This document shows, piece by piece, positions 1-7,900 of a DNA stretch of 64,000 nt. Both the position numbers and the translations under genes were made by a program. Location: positions 19,943 to 83,942 of the forward strand of contig JASEJE010000014.1 in assembly GCA_030024085.1 (NCBI GenBank). Reading direction: 5' to 3'. The notes under the pieces are model-generated. The model was not told where the DNA came from. It did not search any database and worked only from the letters and a program-made list of their open reading frames with translations. The stretch comes from Bacillota bacterium (lineage in GTDB: Bacteria > Bacillota > SHA-98 > UBA4971). Position 1 is the first letter of the stretch; each line of letters begins with the position of its first letter.

Positions 1-140
1 ACGAGTGACGCACGTCACGCGCCCCCTGGCACATGTGACGTTGGGAACGCGTATGGCCGTGACGGGTGATGTGCGTCACCCGATAGCTGTCAACGATGAC
101 GCGGGGAACGCTTAGCGAAACACGCGTGACCTACGTCAAC
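1..140. repeat. Tandem ~60-bp units, each with a GTGAC..CGTCAC dyad
   Basis: Three dyads recur at almost constant spacing: GTGACGCACGTCAC at 5-18, GTGATGTGCGTCAC at 66-79 and GTGACCTACGTCAA at 126-139. Units one and two also share a TGACG..GGGAACGC segment about 30 bp after the dyad. The array runs off the left edge of the window, and it lies past the 3' end of the leftward phosphorylase gene. The spacing and arms are seen directly. A role as operators or a structural repeat is inference. Confidence 0.5.
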
Positions 141-208
141 CGTCAACTGAAGCGACTGAATAGTCAAGCAGCGGCAATACCACGAGATCCATACGTAACA
201 GAGTAGTG

Positions 209-1516
209 CTAAGCGCCGATGACCTGCTTGATGAGGCGTGGCGGCGACGAAGCCGTCTGGGAAAGCTCATACGCGGAAGCCACGAGGTGCGAGGCTTCGT
301 CGATGTTTGACCGGTTATTCGTGTGTAACGTGGCCAGGGGTTCGCCCTCCACCACCCGGTCGCCGATCTTCTTCGCCACGACAAGCCCGGCAGCCGGGTC
401 CACCGGCTCGTCCTTGACCCGGCGGCCCGCGCCCAGTATCATCGCGGCAACCCCGACCTGCTCCGCGTTGATGGCCGTCACGTAACCTGTCCCAGAACTC
501 GGCACGGGGGCGGTGTGGCTTGCGTGCGGGAGGATCTCAGGGCGCTCGGCGACGCTTGCATCCCCGCCCTGCGCTGCTACGAACTGGGCGAACCTGGCGA
601 GGGCGGCTCCCCTCTCGAGCAGACCCATGAGGATCTCCCTGGCCCGGCCCGTATCCGGGGCCGTCCCTCCGAGCACCAGCATCAGAGATCCCAGGGTGAG
701 ACACAGCTCGACAAGGTCGGGCGGGCCCGACCCGCGCAGAGTGTCGATGGCCTCCCTGACCTCCAGCGCGTTGCCCACCGCGCGGCCGAGCGGCTGGCTC
801 ATATCGCTCACCACGGCCGCCGCCCTGCGCCCGGCGCCTTCCACTATGTCCACCATGAGGCGCGCGAGGGCGAGCGCCTCGTCCTCGGACTTCATGAACG
901 CCCCGCTGCCCACCTTGACGTCGAACACGATGGCATCGGCGCCGCATGCAAGCTTCTTACTGCACACGCTGCTTGCGATGAGAGGCATGCTGTCAACGGT
1001 GGCGGTGACATCGCGCAGGGCGTACAGCTTCTTGTCGGCCGGCGCCACTGCAGCGGTCTGCCCGACCACGGCTATTCCGATGGAGTTCACGTTTCTCACG
1101 AAAACGTCCTTTGGCAGGTCCACGCGGAACCCCGGGATCGACTCGAGCTTGTCGAGGGTGCCGCCAGTGTGACCGAGCCCGCGGCCTGACATCTTCGCCA
1201 CCGGCACCCCGGCCGCCGCCACGAGCGGTGCCAGCACGAGGGTGGTCTTGTCCCCGACCCCGCCCGTGCTGTGCTTATCCACCTTGATGCCGCGGATCGG
1301 GGAGAGGTCCACCGTCTCCCCTGACTTTGCCATGGCGATCGTGAGGTCGCGCGTCTCACGCACGCTCATTCCCTGGAAGAACACGGCCATGCACCATGCC
1401 GCCATCTGGTAGTCGGGGATGTCCCCGCGTGTGAACCCGTCCACGAGAAAGGTTATCTCGTCCCGGGACAGTTCCTCGCCGCGCCTCTTCTTGAGGATGA
1501 TGTCGTAAGGCCTCAT
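209..1516 (-). CDS. pdp: Pyrimidine-nucleoside (thymidine) phosphorylase
   Basis: This enzyme phosphorolyses thymidine, deoxyuridine or uridine to the free base and (deoxy)ribose-1-phosphate in cytosolic pyrimidine salvage. The 435-residue protein has the usual family length. It opens with [11 protein letters not shown], carries the [17 protein letters not shown] signature near residue 80 and the [18 protein letters not shown] phosphate/substrate region near residue 110, and ends with the biotinyl-like alpha/beta domain typical of this family. Its ATG overlaps the TGA of xerD by four bases (ATGA), so the two are translationally coupled. Bacilli also place nucleoside catabolism genes next to xerD/spoIIM. 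Specificity between thymidine-only and broad pyrimidine use cannot be decided from sequence. The broad Firmicutes-type enzyme is more likely. Confidence 0.93.
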   Translation of the reverse strand: MRPYDIILKKRRGEELSRDEITFLVDGFTRGDIPDYQMAAWCMAVFFQGMSVRETRDLTIAMAKSGETVDLSPIRGIKVDKHSTGGVGDKTTLVLAPLVAAAGVPVAKMSGRGLGHTGGTLDKLESIPGFRVDLPKDVFVRNVNSIGIAVVGQTAAVAPADKKLYALRDVTATVDSMPLIASSVCSKKLACGADAIVFDVKVGSGAFMKSEDEALALARLMVDIVEGAGRRAAAVVSDMSQPLGRAVGNALEVREAIDTLRGSGPPDLVELCLTLGSLMLVLGGTAPDTGRAREILMGLLERGAALARFAQFVAAQGGDASVAERPEILPHASHTAPVPSSGTGYVTAINAEQVGVAAMILGAGRRVKDEPVDPAAGLVVAKKIGDRVVEGEPLATLHTNNRSNIDEASHLVASAYELSQTASSPPRLIKQVIGA

Positions 1517-2559
1517 TTCGCGCCCTTCCTTCCTGCCTCCGCGCCGGCCGCCGCGGTCTCACTAACGTCAGCGGTCCGCGCCGCAGCCGGGATCGCTGTC
1601 GCGGACGCAGTCGCGGTCGCGGTCGCGCTCGGGGTTGGGGTCGGGGTCGGAGCACCTCTGCGTGCGCCCGCCCCCCTTGCCCTCGGGTGAGCGGCATCAT
1701 ATATCTCTTTCAGTTTGCCCCTGGCAAGGTGGGTGTAGACCTGGGTGGTCGCTATGTCCACGTGCCCTAGCATCTCCTGGACCGACCGGAGGTCGGCGCC
1801 GTTCTCTAGGAGATGCGTCGCGAAGCAGTGGCGCAGCGTATGAGGGGTTACGTGCTTCTGTATGCCCGCCTTCGCCGCGTACGCCTTGATGATCTTCCAG
1901 AATCCCTGTCTTGTCATCCTCCTGCCACGCGCGTTCACGAACAGGGCGTTCTCAGCGCGGCTTCTCACCAGCTTCGGCCTGGCGGAGCGAAGGTAGGCCT
2001 CCACCCATCCCGACGCCACGCGGCCCACGGGGATGATCCTCTCCTTGGACCCCTTCCCCAGGCACCTCACGTAGCCCATCTCCACATTCAGGTCACCGAT
2101 GTCGAGCGACACAAGCTCCGACACGCGCATGCCGGTGGCGTACAGCACCTCCAGCATTGCCCTGTCGCGCACTCCCGCCGGAGTGTGCGTGCCGGGCATC
2201 TCGAGAAGCCGCCCGACCTCCTCCAGGCTGAGCACCCCTGGCAGGCGCCGCTCCTGCTTCGGAGACCCCAGGTTCACCGTGGGGTCGTGCTGGATCTTTC
2301 CCTCGCGGTCGAGGAACCTGTAAAGGCCCCTGATGGCCGCAAGCTGCCTGCAGATGCTCGACGTGGCCTTTCCTTGCCGCCTGAGGTGCGCAAGGTATGC
2401 CATGATGGTGTCCTGGGTGACCTCGTCGAGGCCGCTGCCTTCAGACTCCTCCACAAACGCCGCGAACTGACTGAGGTCCCTGGCGTACGATTCCAGGCTG
2501 TTCTGTGCAAGCCCCCGCTCCACCCCGAGATACGCGAGGAACTCATCCAGAAGGACCAC
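1513..2559 (-). CDS. xerD: Tyrosine site-specific recombinase XerD/XerC
   Basis: This recombinase resolves chromosome dimers at dif. The N-terminal SAM-like core-binding domain ([14 protein letters not shown]) is followed by a catalytic domain containing the ATGMRVSEL arginine, [11 protein letters not shown] and [13 protein letters not shown] with the nucleophilic Tyr. The open frame extends upstream to 2904, but the GTG at 2559 is preferred. It follows a GGAGG-like purine run, gives the expected N-terminus and sits about 50 nt after a good sigma-A promoter. The catalytic domain ends at ...[13 protein letters not shown] tail of about 45 residues follows, rich in PT, AT and AS repeats, which the family normally lacks. 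This position beside spoIIM is classic for XerD. Confidence 0.9.
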   Translation of the reverse strand: MVLLDEFLAYLGVERGLAQNSLESYARDLSQFAAFVEESEGSGLDEVTQDTIMAYLAHLRRQGKATSSICRQLAAIRGLYRFLDREGKIQHDPTVNLGSPKQERRLPGVLSLEEVGRLLEMPGTHTPAGVRDRAMLEVLYATGMRVSELVSLDIGDLNVEMGYVRCLGKGSKERIIPVGRVASGWVEAYLRSARPKLVRSRAENALFVNARGRRMTRQGFWKIIKAYAAKAGIQKHVTPHTLRHCFATHLLENGADLRSVQEMLGHVDIATTQVYTHLARGKLKEIYDAAHPRARGAGARRGAPTPTPTPSATATATASATAIPAAARTADVSETAAAGAEAGRKGAK

Positions 2560-2617
2560 GCCGCCCCGCCTCCGCCGCGGGACGAATCCAGAGCTACCAT
2601 GCTGTCCCGCTGTTTCC

Positions 2618-2646
2618 AGTATAGCACGCTGGGGCGGCATCCGCAA
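2618..2646 (-). promoter_or_regulatory. Sigma-A promoter of xerD-pdp
   Basis: On the minus strand, TTGCGG (2646-2641) is followed after exactly 17 bp by TATACT (2623-2618), which is preceded by an extended TGC. The predicted start lies about 50 nt before the xerD GTG. This separates xerD-pdp from the sporulation-controlled spoIIM upstream. Confidence 0.6.
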
Positions 2647-2815
2647 TTTCCCATAACTTGTGGGCGAAATTCCGTCAAAGCGCATCGCGCTCGGGGCACC
2701 ATCCCCAGATCCGTCGTCGGACAGAGCCCGGCACCTGCAACCTGAATCCCTCTGGAAGACCCGCGCGGGTTTCTTATCCGACCGCTTACGTTGCGCAGAA
2801 TAGGTACCCGGATGC

Positions 2816-3457
2816 TCAGAGCAGGTACCTCGACACCAGTTTGATGAACACAGGGGCCACGTAGGTCTCCACGGCGCTCCCGAGGACGAGGAGGAGCGCG
2901 GCACCGGCGGACACGATGACCGTGAAGAGGAACTGCGGGTAAATGGGGACGCGCTTGTGGCTCAGCCTGTCCTGGGCGAGGGCCGCTGCGAATGCGAGCG
3001 ACACCTCGCACCCGGCGAGTATCGCAGGGATGATGAAGATGTTCTGGGGAAGCACCGACACCGCGGCGAGCACGACGCCTCTCGCGGCCATCTCGTCGAC
3101 GAGGAAGCCCACGGTGAACCCGATGACAAAACCCCTGAGGAAGAGGAGCACCAGGATGCCGGGGGCGCCGATGACCGAAAGCCCCAGCACCAGCGCGAGG
3201 AAGATGGTCTTGAGATTGTTGTACAGCGCCTGCCGCGAGGCGGCCGCCCCACCTACCTGGCCGGGCCCGCCGAACCCCCTGAAGAATACCATGAGATCCT
3301 CAGCGAGTTCGGCCTTCTGGCTCCCAGGAAGCACCTTCACCGACAGCGAGCCGAAGATGACGCCCATCAAGAAGATGAGCATTACCAGGACGAGGACGGG
3401 TAGATGCCGCCTCGGGGAATCGCCGGAAGGCACCAGGGAGCGGGAATCGTCCAGCAT
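2816..3457 (-). CDS. spoIIM: Stage II sporulation protein M
   Basis: SpoIIM is the membrane scaffold of the SpoIID-SpoIIP-SpoIIM machine that drives septal peptidoglycan degradation and forespore engulfment. It acts in the mother-cell membrane. The 213-residue protein has the normal length and five or so hydrophobic segments. The first ([18 protein letters not shown]) starts near residue 21. The family-typical polar [13 protein letters not shown] stretch and the PQNIFIIPA loop are both visible. A GGAGG sequence precedes the ATG. Its promoter matches sigma-E (see 3490-3518), as in Bacillus. The next gene, xerD, begins about 250 bp further left under its own promoter. Confidence 0.93.
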   Translation of the reverse strand: MLDDSRSLVPSGDSPRRHLPVLVLVMLIFLMGVIFGSLSVKVLPGSQKAELAEDLMVFFRGFGGPGQVGGAAASRQALYNNLKTIFLALVLGLSVIGAPGILVLLFLRGFVIGFTVGFLVDEMAARGVVLAAVSVLPQNIFIIPAILAGCEVSLAFAAALAQDRLSHKRVPIYPQFLFTVIVSAGAALLLVLGSAVETYVAPVFIKLVSRYLL

Positions 3458-3489
3458 CGCACGATCCTCCTTCGGACCACCTCCTTAGA

Positions 3490-3518
3490 TATGTATGTCC
3501 ACCATGCTTCCATTATTC
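3490..3518 (-). promoter_or_regulatory. Sigma-E-type promoter of spoIIM
   Basis: On the minus strand, GAATAAT (3518-3512) and CATACATA (3497-3490) are separated by exactly 14 bp. They match the sigma-E consensus KMATATT-N14-CATACAHT at nearly every position. The start point would be about 26 nt upstream of the spoIIM ATG, leaving room for the GGAGG sites. Sigma-E control of spoIIM is established in Bacillus subtilis. Confidence 0.7.
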
Positions 3519-3840
3519 TCAGCCCGCAATAACCTCGCACCCCGCGAGTGGCCGCGAGGTTCCCCGTCCACCGTCGTCGCGGTCGCCATACAGACACGCC
3601 GCCACAGCGCCCCCAAAGCGGTCCCCGCTGTTATGAGATGCAACGCCATCCCTGCAAGAAGCGGGACTGTCGAGAGGCACCAGTCCAGGGAAAACTGTTG
3701 AAGTGCCTAGTGAAGACTAGTGGATCGTACAGGAGGAAGTCTGAGGATTTAGCCGAAGTGCCTTTGCAGCCAGGGGAGTTGGATGTCCAGTGCCCGCTGC
3801 AGCACCGTGGACAATCAGTCAGCGGAGGTGGTGCATGGCA

Positions 3841-3950
3841 CAGTGCGGCTCAGTCGTGATTGTGTCAGGCGGGGAACCACTGCTTTACGACAAAATCCTC
3901 GAAATCCTCGACTTTTGTCGCGGGCTCGTACCTGCCCCTGGATGTTAAGG
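3841..3950 (+). pseudogene. Radical-SAM gene fragment
   Basis: One frame reads VIVSGGEPLLYDKILEILDF and onward to a stop at about 3950. The SGGEPLL motif followed by a helix is characteristic of the second strand/helix of radical-SAM enzymes. The upstream CxxxCxxC cluster-binding segment cannot be found in any frame nearby, and the reading is closed on both sides. This looks like a decayed remnant. The rest of 3519-4154 holds no supportable gene. Confidence 0.35.
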
Positions 3951-4154
3951 GAATAGTCAATGCAGTTCTCAACCGTGGCTGCGGACCAACTGTCGGCTCA
4001 CAGCCGGTACATCAAGGGAGCCGGTGTGGGGGTAAGGCACGGATGATCCGAAACAAGGTCTTGATATGAGGAAGCCATTGCCGCAAACAACGGGGGGCGT
4101 AACGTTGCTGATCCTTGACCAGGCACAAACAAATGTCATGATAGTTACTGGAGG

Positions 4155-4377
4155 CTAAGTAAGGAGGCAGAAATACTCCCGAATCTTGGCATGGGTTGCC
4201 AGTGATTGCACGAGGGGCGTCAAAATCCGGTCATTCTCCCGACGGGCCGGATTATGTCAAGGCGCCCCGCTTAAGGCGCCGTCCCCGGGTGCAACACTGG
4301 CAATCCACCAGATGTTGGCAAACTGAGAGGAACCAACGAACCCTCACTCAGCCTACCTGCAACCTCTATACCTAGCC
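4155..4377 (-). repeat. Large palindromic repeat element, divergent copy
   Basis: Outer end CTAAGTA at 4155, arms GGGTTGCCAGTG (about 4192-4204) and CACTGGCAATCC (about 4295-4306), an inner GGCGCCGTCCCC block and a right end near ATACCTAG resemble the ~211 bp family at 39.6-50.8 kb in reverse orientation. The left flank (GGAGGCAGAAAT) differs from those copies but matches the copy running off the right edge at 63946. It is therefore assigned to a second subfamily. Confidence 0.55.
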
Positions 4378-4414
4378 TAGCCATGGAATGCCTAATCGCC
4401 GTTTTGGGAGGGTG

Positions 4415-5671
4415 ATGACGCTGGCACCCATACGAGTAGTAAGAGCCGACCGATGCATAGGGGCCACCACGGTGCTAGCGGCCATTCTGCTATCATTGGT
4501 GGTTCCCTCCGAGGGCAAAGAGGGAACAAACCTGTTGTCACTGCCTGAGGATCACACCAGATGGTCCGCAACAATAAGAGTTGACTCCGACATGACACTC
4601 ATGCCCCTGGAGGCAGCAGAATACCTTGGGACGGTCGCGCGCGAGGCCTCCGCGCGTGTCAACAAGCTTCTCGGAGTCGATCCTGAAGCTGTAGGGGAGG
4701 TTGTGGTGCGGGTCGTGCGGGGCCCACTGTTCTTCGAGGGCGACATTGGAGGCTCAGCTGGTGGCATACATATCTATACTGGGAACGATTTGACGACATC
4801 AGACATCACAAGGCCTTCTGCGCGGTTTTTGCTCGCGCTCGAATATACGCGAGTGGCCCTGGAAAGGACCTGCAAAGCCGTCCGTCGGAGTTCCGTGAAC
4901 GGCCTCTATAGCGGCATCGTGGTGGCGGTTGCCGACACTGTGTACCCAGGCTTTGGCGATTTTCCAGTACGCGATCCGCACAGAGTGAGTGCAGGGTTAC
5001 TAGTGCTGAACAAGCTGCACATTCCTACGACAAGCGACTTCTGGATGTATAGCTTCACTGTCGGGGGATCGTTCTGCAAGTATCTCATCGAGCGCTTTGG
5101 ACCGCGCAAGATCCTTGAACTGTATTCAGAGCTAAGGGCAGGAACGGGAATAGACAAGGCGCTGATGAATGTATACGGCGAGCCTCTCGATGTGGTGGAA
5201 GGGACCTGGAGATCCTTCCTGAGAAGCATTGCTGAGCAAGACCCTGAAAGGCTCGCCGGCCTAGCAGACTTAATGCTGCGTCTTGACAGACTGTGGGTGA
5301 CCCGGGCCAAAGCGCTATACCTTGCCGCGCAGATGGAACTCGCACTCCCCGAACGGATACAGGTTCTCGCGCAGCTGGTAGACGTCGCATTGGTGGAAAC
5401 GTATGAGGCGCCTGTTGCAACTCCTTCAATAACACGCGCCCAGCAACTGGTAAGTCAGTACTCCCTGGCTGTGCAGTCGTGGCACGAAGCACTTGAGGAG
5501 CTGTGGCTCCGGGTGGCTCTCCCCTTTCGAGCTGACTCGACGAACTACGAGGACATGCTGGACGCTGCAGAACATGTAAGAGAGCTGGGCATGGGTCTTG
5601 GCGCGGGCGATCTTGTTGAGAAGGCCGAGGAATACATGGAGCTCTTGAGACAGAAGAGAGCAACCAACTGA
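4415..5671 (+). CDS. Exported protein with degenerate peptidase-MA-like domain
   Basis: The function is unknown. The preferred ATG at 4415 follows GGGAGGG closely. A longer start at 4388 is possible but has no ribosome site. A basic n-region and hydrophobic TTVLAAILLSLVV stretch (about residues 18-30) look like a signal peptide or anchor. The segment FTVGGSFCKYLIERFGPRKI, through ALMNVYGEPLDVVEGTWRSF, matches the C-terminal half of gluzincin peptidase_MA-like domains. The expected HExxH helix reads LEYTR, and the downstream W..EG motif is absent, so zinc binding is probably lost. The C-terminal ~130 residues are helical. Codon use is visibly less GC-rich than in neighbouring genes, and it interrupts the conserved spoIIM-EndoQ cluster, suggesting insertion. 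Confidence 0.6.
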   Translation: MTLAPIRVVRADRCIGATTVLAAILLSLVVPSEGKEGTNLLSLPEDHTRWSATIRVDSDMTLMPLEAAEYLGTVAREASARVNKLLGVDPEAVGEVVVRVVRGPLFFEGDIGGSAGGIHIYTGNDLTTSDITRPSARFLLALEYTRVALERTCKAVRRSSVNGLYSGIVVAVADTVYPGFGDFPVRDPHRVSAGLLVLNKLHIPTTSDFWMYSFTVGGSFCKYLIERFGPRKILELYSELRAGTGIDKALMNVYGEPLDVVEGTWRSFLRSIAEQDPERLAGLADLMLRLDRLWVTRAKALYLAAQMELALPERIQVLAQLVDVALVETYEAPVATPSITRAQQLVSQYSLAVQSWHEALEELWLRVALPFRADSTNYEDMLDAAEHVRELGMGLGAGDLVEKAEEYMELLRQKRATN

Positions 5672-5763
5672 CATTGCACGTACCCGAGGACAGGGGCTGC
5701 CGGTGCTTGCACGGCTATGCCCCCCGACGGGATTCGGTTGCCTGCACGGCAAAGCAGTAACAC

Positions 5764-6963
5764 TCAGTCGGCATCTGCCAGGGCCTTTCCGTAGTGCCCG
5801 CCTCCGCCGGCGAGGAGGGGCAGGGTGCCTTCGCGCGCCCGGATGATGAGGTGCGCGGCCTTCTCCCCGACCACGGCGGCTATATCCTTTTCGCTCGCAT
5901 CGTGGAGGATGGCCATCTCGCTCCCGAACTCCTGGATGAGCCTGTCTATGGACCTCGGGCCTATCCCCGGCACGAACTCCAGGGGCACCTGGTACTGGTA
6001 GGGCGGCCTGTGCGCCGGGTGCCTGGGCTCGGGGTAGTCCTGGATCTGGACGATCCGGTCGAGCACGCCCATGACCACGGGCGAATCGGGGCAGCTTGGG
6101 CACGAGACCGCCGGGGGGTCCACGTCGCGCAGCGTTTCGTCGCACGCAGGGCAGTATGTGCGATGGTACTTGCCAAGCCTGGGGTCGAGGCCGAAGTTGC
6201 GCCGAACGCGCCTCCCGTCCTTCCGGGCGAGCGCCTTCATGACCTCGTCGAAGCTGGGGGCATCGAGGAGCATCTCGTTGTATTCCCTGCCGATCTTGGG
6301 CAGCGAATGGCAGTCCGAGTTCGAGAGGAACGTGAGGTCCCCGAGCTCGGCGATGGTGTCTGCGAGGTCAGTGTCGGCCGAAAGGCCAAGCTCGATGGCG
6401 GGGATGCGCGCCAGGATCTCCGGCGGGAACGCCTCAGAGAGGCGGCGCACGCAGTTGCCGTAGATGCTCTTGTGCGGCGAGAACGCATGGGCCGGGAGCG
6501 GCACCCCGCCTTCCTCGTGTGCCATCTCGTAGAGGCCCCGGGCGGGCATGCCGCACCTCGGGGTGCTCATGTTGATGTTCGCCACGCACTTCGCAAGGCG
6601 CCTGGAGAACCGCTTGACCCGGGCGAGATCCCTGAAAAACACCAAATGATGGCTGCTCCCGCCATCCTCCTCCCTCGTTTCGACCTCGCTTGCGAGAAGC
6701 ACCGTGACCCTGTCGCGGTAGCCCACGCCGCCACCCGGGATCTCGGCCATCTCGCCGGAATCGAGGAGCCTTTCGATGTCCTCGATGACCCGTGGAGACG
6801 CAGCGTCGGCGATGCCCACCACATCGATTCCCTTCCGGTGGAAGCACTCCTTCGCTATGTTCCCGAAGGTGAGGTTCCTGGCGCCGGACACCTTCACAGG
6901 GCGGCCGCGGCTATCGCGGCCGATGTGAACGTGAAGGTCCACGAAGAACCGCTTCAACTCCAC
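5764..6963 (-). CDS. Endonuclease Q-family PHP-domain protein
   Basis: The N-terminal PHP metallo-domain has DLHVHIG near residue 9 and further His/Asp ligands at ELGLSADTD and LSNSDCHS. It is followed by a zinc-ribbon-like CPAC...CPSC pair (about residues 270-290) and a helix-hairpin-helix FVPGIGPRSIDRLI near residue 335. That order is the EndoQ architecture: an endonuclease cutting 5' of deaminated or abasic bases in DNA repair, described in Thermococcales and Bacillus. The 399-residue length is normal. It starts one base before the stop of nudF and belongs to the nudF-EndoQ-spoIIM neighbourhood seen in Bacillus, so it may serve DNA repair in spores. The latter is inference. Confidence 0.8.
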   Translation of the reverse strand: MELKRFFVDLHVHIGRDSRGRPVKVSGARNLTFGNIAKECFHRKGIDVVGIADAASPRVIEDIERLLDSGEMAEIPGGGVGYRDRVTVLLASEVETREEDGGSSHHLVFFRDLARVKRFSRRLAKCVANINMSTPRCGMPARGLYEMAHEEGGVPLPAHAFSPHKSIYGNCVRRLSEAFPPEILARIPAIELGLSADTDLADTIAELGDLTFLSNSDCHSLPKIGREYNEMLLDAPSFDEVMKALARKDGRRVRRNFGLDPRLGKYHRTYCPACDETLRDVDPPAVSCPSCPDSPVVMGVLDRIVQIQDYPEPRHPAHRPPYQYQVPLEFVPGIGPRSIDRLIQEFGSEMAILHDASEKDIAAVVGEKAAHLIIRAREGTLPLLAGGGGHYGKALADAD

Positions 6964-7545
6964 CTAAATGATCCCCCTCGACATCGCCACGAATAGCCCG
7001 AGGAGTGTCTTGCCGTCGCAGATCTCTCCCCTCGCTATCATCTCGTCCAGCCCGGCGCGGGGCACCCGCCGGGTCTCGATGATCTCATCCTCCTCCGGCC
7101 TGTCCTCTCCCGCGGCAAGGTCCCTGGCGAAGAAAAGGTACAGCACCTCGTCGCAGAAACCAGGGGATGTGTAGAACGGCACAACCTGCTCAAGGACCGC
7201 CGCCCGGTAGCCGGTTTCTTCTTCGAGCTCGCGCGCGGCGCACTCACGCGGGTCCTCGCCCGGGTCGAGCTTTCCGGCGGGGATCTCCCAGAGGGCCGAC
7301 CGGACGGGGTACCTGTATTGCCGGACGAGGATCACCGAACCGTCGCGGTCCACCGCCACCACCGCGACCCCGCCCGGGTGCTCCACCACCTCGCGCCGCG
7401 AGCGCTTGCCCGAGGGAAGCTCGACGTCGTCAACGCGCAAGGTGACGACGTTCCCCCGATACACCACCGTTGAACCCACCTGTCTCTCCACAAGGCGCGA
7501 CTCGTCCAATGTGAATCCCTCCGAATTATGGGCCGATGGCATCAA
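6964..7545 (-). CDS. nudF: ADP-ribose pyrophosphatase (Nudix hydrolase)
   Basis: This enzyme hydrolyses ADP-ribose and related nucleoside diphosphates to AMP plus ribose-5-phosphate. The Nudix box begins GKLDPGEDPRECAARELEEE and continues TG, near residue 100, with all catalytic glutamates. The preceding VILVRQYRYPVRSALWEIPAG is the typical ADPRase lead-in. At 193 residues it is slightly longer than the ~185 usual for YqkG. The extra N-terminus MMPSAHNSEG may reflect a start a little further downstream. It is the first gene of a leftward pair with the EndoQ gene. Confidence 0.88.
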   Translation of the reverse strand: MMPSAHNSEGFTLDESRLVERQVGSTVVYRGNVVTLRVDDVELPSGKRSRREVVEHPGGVAVVAVDRDGSVILVRQYRYPVRSALWEIPAGKLDPGEDPRECAARELEEETGYRAAVLEQVVPFYTSPGFCDEVLYLFFARDLAAGEDRPEEDEIIETRRVPRAGLDEMIARGEICDGKTLLGLFVAMSRGII

Positions 7546-7757
7546 ACGGCCCGAAGGTGCGTATCCTGTTATCGGGCTCGGTACGGGTTCTCAAGTTCGC
7601 CAAGCCCTGCCGGCGGATCCCGGGTTCCCGGTACCAGCGGTTCACCAGGAGGGCTCGCTGGGAGGGCCGCCCCGGCAGTGCGGTGCCGTGGAACACGGCA
7701 AGTCCGTGGGAAAGGCGCGGGAGTCTCCGAATTCACATCCGGGGGGCATATCCAGGT

Positions 7758-7889
7758 ATGACCATAGTTGTGCAGGAGCGCGCCATCTGGATCGCGGGGA
7801 AGCCCCGCGAGATCCTCCAGGCTCTCGCCCTTCTCTCCAAGGGCCACACCACCCTCGGCGACCTGCTCTCGTCGCCCCGGAACCGTTGA
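7758..7889 (+). CDS. mciZ: MciZ-like FtsZ-inhibitor peptide
   Basis: This is a 43-codon ORF, MTIVVQERAIWIAGKPREIL to ...SSPRNR. It fits the size and pattern of Bacillus MciZ, the 40-residue mother-cell peptide that blocks FtsZ polymerisation. Both have a short beta-strand (AIWIAGK versus VVLVGK), the GKxxEI turn-helix at the same spacing, a second helix and a C-terminal SP/KP. It lies beside nudF, as recalled for B. subtilis mciZ, in a cluster of sporulation genes. A purine run (GGGGGG) lies 11 nt upstream of ATG, a weak ribosome site. No clear sigma-E promoter was found. The match was made by eye and from memory. Confidence 0.6.
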   Translation: MTIVVQERAIWIAGKPREILQALALLSKGHTTLGDLLSSPRNR

Positions 7890-7900
7890 GATCCTCCTCA

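Noticed and set aside
1..140. The spaced dyads at the left edge as a CRISPR array
   Set aside because: The repeated part is only about 14 bp, diverges between units, and the intervening sequences are themselves partly similar. No cas gene is in the window.
5690..5763. GCTGCCGGTGCTTGCACGGC as another repeat-element copy
   Set aside because: Only about 15 bases resemble the arm. There is no matching second arm and no outer ends.
7546..7757. Overlapping frames between nudF and the MciZ-like ORF
   Set aside because: All are short and without ribosome sites, and none has a recognisable sequence. The stretch is treated as intergenic.
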